64,000 nt of DNA from Pseudoscleropodium purum. Lineage: Eukaryota; Streptophyta; Bryopsida; Hypnales; Brachytheciaceae. The notes beneath the pieces were generated by a model. The model had not been told where the DNA came from and ran no database searches. It saw nothing but the letters and a program-made list of their open reading frames with translations. This document shows, one piece after another, positions 55,081 to 64,000 of the stretch. A program made the translations under genes and the position numbers. The stretch is from the NCBI GenBank assembly GCA_963969395.1, contig OZ017795.1, forward strand, positions 11,222,001-11,286,000, written 5' to 3'. Position 1 is the first letter of the stretch. Every line of letters starts with the position of its first letter.

Positions 55081-57606
55081 TCATTTACAGTTTCCTTTGT
55101 TGCAGTTTCGTGGCCCGTAGTGGAACTCCTCAAAACACCCATGATTGAAGCACAAGAACATCCTATTATGTGCACAACAGTAGAATCTACACATAGGATC
55201 TCCACATACTACACATGGGTGTGTCAATTGATTCCATGTGGGGCATATGGGGACGTGGGTCTTCCTCCTCTTCATCCACATTACCACCCACACCATGCCA
55301 ATCTTAGAGGAGGGCATCACACAATTTGGTCTTGAATTGTAAATGTGTCATTGGAATCTTCCTTTGCCTTTGTCTTTGCACTAGTGCTATATAAATGATG
55401 TACATGTTTACCACTGTAGTGTCTAGTAAAAAATAGAAGATATGATGCCACCATTTGTGGGATCTTGTTTGGGTAGAGTAAGATGCCATCAAGTGATTGG
55501 CCACATCCACCTCCCTCATATGTGTGGTGTACTCTAAATGCATGGGGGAAGTTGGGATGGCATCCCTTCTAGCACCATTCCTACGAGGGACTATAGGTAC
55601 CGGAGCACAAGGAAATGCAATAGGCAATGCATGAGTGGAAATGAGTAGAATGGGACATCTATCCTTCCACATTACACAAACAATTCCACGACTTTCATGC
55701 ATTTTCCATTGCAACATACTTTGAGGTGAGTTGCTCCAAGTGCATACTACTTTCAAGTCCAATGGCAAGCCCACTTGATTTGACCGCATCGTACCCATGG
55801 CATATATCTCCAATGTAGCCAACTCTGTAAATAAGCCAATGTTGGAGGAAAAATTATCCGTCACTACTACATGGCCCTTGCCTTCAAGGCCATGCAACAA
55901 TCTCATTACCACACTATGTAGTCCAATGCCTTCTCCATAAACCATTGGGTGTACATTTCCTCCTACATCTTGGATTGCTCCACAATAGATATTAAAATTA
56001 TAAACAAACTTTGATGATGAGTCTGCTAAGCACCATACTTTAATACCCCATATTTGGGGCTTCTTGGGCATGTATTGTCTAGCTAAACAAAATGACCCTT
56101 TATATCAAATCATCATTTCATCTATTGTGAGAAATTTTCCCAAATTCCATTGGCGCTTGAAACTATCTCTAATGTCATTTACCAACCAACGTACTTGCCC
56201 CATTTTGTCGTAGCTGGGCAAATCTTTCTTTCTAACAAAGGAAGCGGTATTGGTGACATGGAGACATCTTGTTATAGCTTGAAACCTATTGTATAAGAAA
56301 ATTCTTGCAATCCTAAGGCAATGGAAGAATGAACCAGCTTTACTCCAATATGTCTTCATGTTGGGTTGTTTTTTCAAACCCATGTAAATTCGTGTAGTTA
56401 AATAGGCTTTCAAACCTGGTATTGTCAATGGCAACCTCACATCTCCTCCCTTCATCTTTCCGTGCTCATTTGGAGTCGTAGCATAATGATTAGTTTCCAC
56501 TACTATTTTGTACAATAAGGTGTATAGCCAAAACAAAGAGAATAATTGCATAAAGTTTGGCATAAATTGAAATACTTTGCCAGACCCGTACTACTTACAA
56601 ATTCTTTGGGTTTAGGGTCAAATGTGAAATTTGACCGGGTCCAAGTGGATTCCTGGTACAAGTATTTCACACCATTTGGGTTGCTTGGGTCCCCATCATC
56701 CTCACTATCCATTTCATCATTTATGGCCTCATTCCCTTTGTAATGTGTAGGCATTTCAAAATCATATTGACTTCCTATCTATTGAATTCTTTCCTCTATG
56801 CCATAAGATAAAGTCATTCTAGTGTTTACCTCTAGAGCTGGTTCTTCATCAAAATTGGAATTGGGAGGGTTGGGTCTAGCTTGCCCAACTCCATTGACTT
56901 CTTCTTCCATTCGTAGCCATGGGGCCCTACCCCCCAAATTGTCTCCCAAATTGGATTAGCCTAGGTAGCCACTAGGTTCTCCAACGGCCCTTTCTTGGAT
57001 GCTGGGAGCATCTAGCTCACTGTTGAATAGCTCATTGTTGAACAAAACGATTGGGAAGTCTCCTTCACTATACTTGTGTGGGAAATCTTCAATGCCATTT
57101 GAATCATCCAGCGCACTAGATCCTTCTTCCACCATTCGCGCTTCTTCCTCCCGCCTCGTACCTCCTCCTTCTCCCTCTCCTCTTCTCCGTTGGCATTCTT
57201 TCCTTTGATTGAGTCTAATGTAGGTACTAAATTTGGCACTGTAGAGCAACTTTAGTGGCCACTATGTCCCTCCTTCAATTGAGTCTTCATTGTCGTTCTC
57301 GTCTTCAAAAGTTTCAGATTCAGATCTCTTGCAACTAGAGTCTTTGGTGTAGGTGATCTCATTATCCTTGATGTCTAGGAAATCAATGTGAGGTTCTCTG
57401 ATTGCTATTTCAATACTCTCCATTTTGTTGTTTGCATCATTGCAGTCTCCTAGTAGTGATTTAGCAATTGGGGCATCCTCGTCATTATTCTTGGAGTTTA
57501 CACTCACACCACCTGCAAAAGTTGCCACCGTCACCACTACCTCCATCTGCTCCTCCATGTCCTTGCAGATCTTCGTGCCTTGGAGCCTGGCGCCGTGGCG
57601 TGGCAA
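55081..57606 (-). pseudogene. piggyBac-type transposase, decayed
   Basis: Minus-strand pieces in order: an acidic N-terminal part (57606-56564) in one frame with stops at 57262-57264, 56956-56958 and about 56777-56779; a frameshift near 56550; a core (56563-55304) with a TGA at 56105-56107; a second frameshift near 55310; and a Cys-rich C-terminus ending at 55081. The family excises and inserts DNA at TTAA with a DDD active site. Marks seen: VVETNHYA, FLTIDEMMI, KKPQIWGIKVW, first Asp in VVTDNFSSN, second in VMWKDRCPILLIST, third in MREVDVANHLMASY, and a zinc-binding tail CVVCG, CCAHN, LCFNHGCFEEFHYG. No intact frame remains. I could not place the terminal repeats or flanking TTAA. An intron near 57628-57810 is possible. 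Confidence 0.88.
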
Positions 57607-58054
57607 GATATCATCATTGGCGAGCTAGTAGCACCAAAAATAGAAAGGTTAGTCTTTCTCATCTTACTTCATATTTTTTTTCCAAACCAATCAAGAAGTC
57701 ATTGTTGTTCAGTCTAATTCAACATATTTCCATCTTCTCATTGTCAAATCTAACTACAATATAAGAGTATATAGAGAAGTAGTAGGTGCAAGATATTAGT
57801 AACGTACCCATTTTCCCTTGGGAAACCTTGGGTATTTCGGCATTGCATTTGATTCCAATCATTGCACTAGCCCAAGGGAGGTTTGGACACACACTTTCCT
57901 TCATGAATCAATGGATTTCTGGATGAAACTACCTTCTTTCACACTAGCCAAGTGCATATGCAACTTGCCTATAGAAATGATGTTGAATGTTTGACGGTTG
58001 AACTTTTGATGGCCACTTCAAATTGCCTCTTCGTATGGGCAACAACTGCAAATG

Positions 58055-58774
58055 CTAGAAGTTGAGCAAGTCCACCACATGCTTGGTCTGGTGCTGAGAT
58101 GTTGTATTTGTCATTGCTAGAAAATGCAACAATCGAGTTTGAAGATCAATCTTTGTATCTATGATGGTGTCGTCTTGCAGTAGGGTGTTGTTGTTGTTGT
58201 TGTTGTTGTTATATGCAGGTTCGCCACTGTCGAGACGAATGCCCCCAAATGTGTTGCTAAACTGATTAGCCCCTCTTTGGTTTGACCCGACCTGATTCAA
58301 AAACACTCCACCATTGCTATCCCCACCAAAAACTCCCATGGCGCAATCTCCATCCAAAATTGAGACATTGCTATCCCAATTGACTCCTCTATTGTTGCCG
58401 CCCAGATCGACTCCTCTGCTACTGCCCCAATTGTCTCTTCCCCCAATACTGTTATTGCCGCCTCGATTGACTCCTTTGTTGTTGCCCTGATCGTCTAGTC
58501 CCCCAACATTGTCGTGATCGACTACTTTCCTGATGCTGCCCCAATCATCTCCTCCTCTAGCACTATTGTGATCAATTCCTCTATTGGTGCTACCCTGATT
58601 GGTTCCTCCTCTAGCATTGACTTGATCAACTCCTCCATTGGTGCTACCCAACTTGTCTCCTCTCCCAATGTTGTCGTGATTGGCTCCTTTGCCGATGTAG
58701 TTTTGATCAAGTCCACCATTGTCGTTGTTTTGCTGGCCGCCTTTACAATCATCGACTGTAGCCCCTCCTCCCAA
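58055..58774 (-). CDS. Gly/Asn/Asp-rich repetitive open frame, unrecognised
   Basis: A 239-codon frame starting ATG (MGGGATVDDCKGGQQNN) made of about twelve degenerate units of 10-20 residues on the theme GGVDQ..., GGTNQGSTNRG and GGDDWGS, then a poly-Asn run of eight from a GTT microsatellite (58187-58210) and a non-repetitive end (LQTRLLHFLAMTNTT, HVVDLLNF). There is no signal peptide. The opposite strand is also open in part (58514-58807). It lies 450 bp upstream of, and in the same direction as, the piggyBac relic, so it could be part of that element, a host gene remnant or a chance product of a minisatellite. Confidence 0.35.
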   Translation of the reverse strand: MGGGATVDDCKGGQQNNDNGGLDQNYIGKGANHDNIGRGDKLGSTNGGVDQVNARGGTNQGSTNRGIDHNSARGGDDWGSIRKVVDHDNVGGLDDQGNNKGVNRGGNNSIGGRDNWGSSRGVDLGGNNRGVNWDSNVSILDGDCAMGVFGGDSNGGVFLNQVGSNQRGANQFSNTFGGIRLDSGEPAYNNNNNNNNTLLQDDTIIDTKIDLQTRLLHFLAMTNTTSQHQTKHVVDLLNF

Positions 58775-61700
58775 TGCTTCACTAAAGGCAAGTACATTGC
58801 TCTATAGCCCCTCCTTCATGCAATCATCTAAAATGTCCACTTTGATTTCTTCTTCTAAACTAAGAATTAGAAGTGTTGAATTGCAAGTAGTCATCTCTAA
58901 GAATAGTGTGAAGAAGTAGGTATACTAGCTATAGACATGCAAGACGTTGTGTTGCTGGAAGTAGTAATGGTATGCAACAATTGAGCTTAGTTGTTTTCAA
59001 ATGGATTAGTAGGGTGTCATGAATGCAACCCTAAAGTACTTGTAATATTGAATTGGCACCTTACAATTTGATGTTGTAACTGATGAAGGTGTAGGTGGAT
59101 TTAGAGTTTGGTTGTCTATGATGGTTCATTACTAGTTCTGTAATTACAACAGTCACCATATAGCTTGATGATGCCATTTGAAAAGTGCAATTTGATCGTT
59201 ATTTGCATTCATGTGCCACCAAATTTATTAAAAAAAAATTTAACATTTTGTACCACAAGAAAAATATTGCCTTACCTTCCACAATCCTCTGAAAGGTAGT
59301 TGATTTTGCACAAAGTCTGCTAAAGGCTTACCTACACTATGACATAATTGCCAAGTGAAACTACTCCCAATATTGGAACCTCTTATGACTTCTACTGTCA
59401 ACAGAGAAAGTAGCACAGGGCATAGTGTTTGACAAGTTGTCCCAACCTGTCCAACCCTTTGCCCGAAAAGTTTTGGGTACTTCTTCAAATTTTTAGTCAT
59501 AGTGTAAACTTCATAGCTCGATTTGCCCTTCCTCGCAAACAAACAACCTTTTGCCCTGTAACTTTTTTTGCTTAAATCTTTAAGATTTAAAAATTAATGT
59601 CCCTCCTCGACTACACCTAATGTCAAAATTTCAGCTCAAAATACCTCCAAAAATAAAAGTTATGACTTACCCCAAAAATCTATAATTCCAAAAAACTGTA
59701 ATTGGGACTTTAGGGATTAATGTTTGCAAAAATAAAGATGAGGAAGAATGCAAAAAAAAAGGGGGAGGGGTTCAATACTTCCCTGATCAAGTTAGAGTAG
59801 ATTCTACCTCCCTTTTCAAAATCTTACATATAATTAGGAAGTAGTAGTCAGTCTTGTATATTCTAACAAAGACATGAGCTAATTGAAAGAGGTTTAACAA
59901 ATGCACTAATATGTTCATACTTAAGCTATAAACAAAGCTTTAAGTGATAAGAGTAACTATTTAGGATCATTGAATTGTTCTTGTTAGTTTCAATCCTAAC
60001 TAGTAGTGCCTCTGAGTTAACTCCCCGATGAAGCTGAGCTTTATCAAAAACACTAGAAGTTAAGTATAGGTTGATGAAAAAATATATATTTATATACAAT
60101 GCACAAAGCTCCTTTTCAGGTTGATCAAAAAAATACAGTGAAAAAAACTCCTTTTTAGGAGAGAGAACAAGCATAGTAAGTTACATAGCATCAACTGCCA
60201 TAACTAAGAATCCAATTAGTGGATGCAAGTATTGAAATGCAAGGAAAGTCCAAATTGGACTTCATAACAGCAACAAAGATCAACAAATATAATCAAACTC
60301 TACCATATTCAAGCATAGATATACTTTAGAGAATGCCAGAGAAATGGTAAACCATTCTATGCAAAACATTGAAGCACATGTCCTGCATCTACTAGTAGTG
60401 TGATATTTGAAGAAATTTTTGAAAAAAATCCTCCGGAGGTGGTAATCCTCACCTACACCCATGCCAATCAGTGAACAATTAGTATGCCACTGGACATATA
60501 CGAGGTGTCTTCATGTTACCACAACTTGTTATTGTTTTTTCACTAGAAAGAAAGTTCAATCATGCATATAATACAAACTAGTTTGCAAAAAGTAAGCAAT
60601 TTTTTAATGAAATGTTGTACAACCTGTTGTCCGTTGTTTTACGACCTCAACACCATTCAATCAAACATAGAGTTGAACCGCTTACATTGATCAGAGACAA
60701 ATTTAGTTCCTCAACCAAAGTGCTCAAAACATCCAGGACTTAGGCCGTAGCTTGCATTGCCGGGGATGTGATCGGAATAGTACTGGAGTTACAAAGCAGG
60801 GAGTAATCCAAGTCGACATACCCTAGTGTGATAATTGTATAGTTTATCTACCTAGAGAAGTTTCATTGCTCTATTGAATTAAGGCACAATCTTCCAAGTT
60901 GTTGTCATGTTAAATGAAGATCAGTATCAGATCCATGGTGGCCATCTGATGGTATAAATAGCGCGCCATGTTTGAATAACTGGAAGAAAAAATTATCATT
61001 AGAAGTGTCAGAGCTAGAACATTCTATGTTTTGCTGTTGGGGGAATAATTATCACAAGTTATTTATAAAAATTATACCTTTTGTGAAAATAAAACAAAAT
61101 AAAGAATAGCTTGATATAAGCATGATATACTCTTTAGTATGCATGTCTTAGCTTATCCAATATAACAACAGTAGATATATTGAAGAGTCCAAAAAGTAGT
61201 ACTTGGATTTCAAATCTAGGAAATTAAATTAAATTAAAAAATTAAAAAAAATCTCCTAGAATGAATATTTTATTCATTATAAATGTGAAATTTTCATCTA
61301 AAGCCATTCTAGTTTCATAGACTCACCTATTCTAGTTAGCTTTGTCACTTTTCCCTACACCAAGAAGGAAGAGAAATGAATGGACAATAAGGTACAAACA
61401 ATGAATCTTTTTTTTAAATAGTGCATTCAATTGTTGTCCACAATAGGTCAGCCTATGAAGCCATTGTAAGGGGCTAGTACAGAATAGGCACTTCTACTAT
61501 AGTTTCTTCACGACTTTCCCACATCATACCAGTTGAAATGCTTAAGTTATCCAAAATAGGTACTTCTACCTTACTAACTTAAGATATGTTTGTACTTGGT
61601 GCTAGGGGTGATGTTTACAATGTGAATTTGGTCCAAAAATAGGTCTAAATTTGTTCTTAAAACTCTTAGTAACAACACTCTCCAACACCAAGTGTCGGAA

Positions 61701-62782
61701 CACACCACAACCCTTGAACACTGAAGTGGACGTTTTGTGTCCGATGAATGACAAGGAATCAAATTGTATAGGACAAAATTGTAACTATTCATCCTCAAAA
61801 TTTGTTTTGGAAAGAGAGAATCTTCTGTAGTAGTTTGACTTGCAATGATTCCTTTTGCAATTTTGGAGGCTAGTGACACAAATGCTCCAAGTCACTGAAG
61901 GATGGCGATAGGAATCTCCGTCCAAGTACAGTACAAGTGGGCAGACAGACAAGTGGAGATGGAAGTAAAAGTCCCTTAACTTCCATGAATTCCATTTGGC
62001 AGGTGGCTAGTTTGTTGCTCAGATATACTCAGAAATTTTGATTTTAAATCCATTGTTAACTTAACTTACTGCAGTGCATCTTTTGGGTGCACAGGCACAG
62101 TAGTGGCTCTGATTCCAAGATCAGGACGCCGTCTTCAGTTGTTGTGTTTTTCCTTCCCGCCAGGCCACTTGTGTCTGGCTGGCGCTTGGTCTTGTACTTT
62201 GCCCCTTACAATGAAAATTTGTTTCATTTGTTTAAAAATTAAAAAAATAATAATTTATGTACCTGGAGAGCACCCCCCCAATAAGTTAAGTTGATGACAA
62301 ATACAATCAATCAATCATCTGCTGCTCTCAGAAGCACTTGGCAGTTAAGGACTGTTACCTTATGTTGACTCACTGTGGCCCATTCGAAGAAGAGTCTGTC
62401 TGCACATCTGTCTGTCTGTTAGTCTGCATTTGTCATGTTGACTATATTATCAGAGACAGACAGACTTCTCCATTTTGTCAAATAAATTAATGATCATGTT
62501 TCAACTGCTGCGTCACCTAATGTTAAATAAGTACCAACCTTGCAGTTGTTAGGATTTGAGATGAATCTCCCATGACACCGAGAAAACACACATCTATGAT
62601 AAATTATGTGTCAAAGGAAGGGCCTTCAATATACGAGCACCTCCAATGCAAAGATGAGAACAAGAATAGTATGGTAAAAAAAATTTGAAACAAATGAAAG
62701 GGAATTTCATTGCAAAATAAAAAAAATCAGTATTGAGATTTTGAAATGGAGGGAAACAAACCTCATTCGCTTTTGGCGACTT
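58775..62782. other. Intergenic DNA, no supported gene
   Basis: A 100-codon minus frame at 59240-59542 (start MFARKGKSSYEVYT, with TCQTLCPVLLSLL) has an ATG and mixed composition but no family I recognise. A short tctg/cagacaga patch lies at 62396-62465. Otherwise AT-rich. Confidence 0.45.
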
Positions 62783-63605
62783 TTAAGAAAAACTAAGTTA
62801 TTGACCCCATGCAAAGTTGGTGATCTAAACTTCAAATGGGTCTTAATTTGTGCATTATAAAAAGAAGGAGAAGAAAAGATTTTATATATATTTTTAAAAA
62901 GTTTTTAAACAAAAAGGGGAGTTATTATTTATTGGCACACCTAATAAAGGTTGAAAAGGTATGACAATTATGACTTTTCGTATTGTGAGCCAACTTGCAA
63001 GCTCTTCATATTTTGCTAAAATATTTTGCCAAATTGTTGGGCTAGGGATGGAAATTGGTGGGGCTAGGACTAAAGAGAGATCAATGCTAGTTGCATTGGA
63101 GCATATTTGTTTAGTTGTCGCATCATTATGACATTGGTATGCTAGTTCCCAATTAGACTAGAGATACTCTAACACACGTACCTCTGACATGCTTTAACAC
63201 AAATTGACTTTTGAAAAAAACTAAGTTATTGACCCTATGCAAAGTTGGTGATCCAAACTTCAAATGGACTTCAATTTGTGCATTACCAAAAAAAAAAGAG
63301 GAAAAGATTTTATATATATTTTTTTACAAAGTTTTTAGGCAAAAAAGGGGAATTCTTATTTATTGGCACATCTAAAAAAGCTTGAAAGGGTATGACAATT
63401 ATGACTTCTCCTATTGTGAGCCAACTTACAAGGTTTTTCATATTTTGCCAAGTTGTTGGGCTAGGGATGGAAAATGGTGGGGCTAGAAATAAAGAGAGAT
63501 CAATGCCATAGTTTGCATTGGAGCATATTTGTTTTGTTGCCCCATCATTATGACATTGGCATGCTAGTTCTCAATTGGACTAGAGATGCTTTGACACACA
63601 TTGCC
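62783..63605. repeat. 428-bp tandem duplication
   Basis: Two copies (from about 62783 and 63211) share 'aactaagttattgaccc', 'gattttatatatattttt', 'tatttattggcaca', 'ttgggctagggatggaaa', 'gagagatcaatgc' and 'catcattatgacattgg' in order. Non-coding in both. Confidence 0.9.
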
Positions 63606-64000
63606 TCCAATCAAGAATTGTAAGTACTCATACAATAGGATACAAGTGAAAATGACATTTTGCATTCCCAAGGAAAAAATTTCACTACTACCAACTTTGA
63701 TAGTGTTCCAAAGGCTGAAAAATTATTTATTTGTCATGAATCTTTTACATGAGATCACCTCTACAATAATAGAATATGCAATAAATGTAGAAGTCAAAAG
63801 ATTCACAAAAATGGAGATATTCTAAATCCACCAACATTTGTAGTTGTGAGAATGATTTTAAAGACGTACTAAAAATGTTGATGTAACCTAGACGCTTCAT
63901 GCTTCCAAAGTGAAATTATCCATCTTACACAATTCTTTAACTCAAAAGGTTCTCAAAAAAAATCAATGACATCAAAAATCTAGAAGTGTCCACTTGTTTC
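63606..64000. other. AT-rich DNA at the right edge
   Basis: A 74-codon frame at 63601-63825 has no recognisable features. Nothing else seen. Confidence 0.5.

Noticed and set aside
55120..57208. Plus-strand frames over the piggyBac relic
   Set aside because: They are antisense shadows of the transposase and carry no motifs.
59926..61879. Minus frames of 60-101 codons
   Set aside because: No motif and AT-driven composition; no sign of splicing or homology.

Overview
The window looks like nuclear DNA of a land plant. It has spliced genes with AT-rich introns, a head-to-tail polyubiquitin gene, plant-type phospholipase D and NADP-malic enzyme, leader sequences with the plant-typical 'ttagggttt' string, and plant MITEs of CACTA and Stowaway type. 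A piggyBac-type transposase relic and an unfamiliar small-protein family point to a non-flowering plant (a bryophyte or lycophyte would fit). That is an inference; I cannot name the species. There are about nine convincing genes in 64 kb, plus several decayed ones.

Layout. 1-1.3 kb: the edge of an unrecognised minus-strand gene and a GC-rich stretch. 2.1-13.6 kb: a cluster of four small paralogous proteins (about 106-143 aa, sharing WTYQEF and SDDCCD motifs) plus one 3' gene fragment. It was built by one inverted and one tandem segmental duplication and is full of short terminal-inverted-repeat elements. 14.6-16.7 kb: a five-unit polyubiquitin gene with its promoter and an upstream array of short repeats. 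18.6-22.2 kb: a decayed ADP-glucose pyrophosphorylase small-subunit gene; eight exons are traceable and carry a stop, frameshifts and lost active-site residues. 25.8-27.7 kb: a two-exon complex I subunit of the NDUFS5 type. 30.0-35.2 kb: a five-exon phospholipase D whose N-terminus looks lipid-modified. 40.0-47.4 kb: a 19-exon NADP-dependent malic enzyme with two GC-AG introns and a one-base frameshift in exon 2. 48-55 kb: AT-rich DNA with foldback elements. 55.1-57.6 kb: a decayed piggyBac-type transposase. 58.1-58.8 kb: a Gly/Asn/Asp-rich repetitive open frame. 59-64 kb: AT-rich DNA and a 428-bp tandem duplication.

The housekeeping genes do not form a pathway. Ubiquitin serves protein turnover, NDUFS5 respiration, phospholipase D lipid signalling, malic enzyme NADPH supply, and the AGPase relic once served starch synthesis. 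The least explained part is the small-protein cluster, followed by the 90-bp near-perfect palindrome at 5076-5165 and the piggyBac relic. All exon boundaries were read by eye from splice sites and family conservation; no alignment or database search was run.
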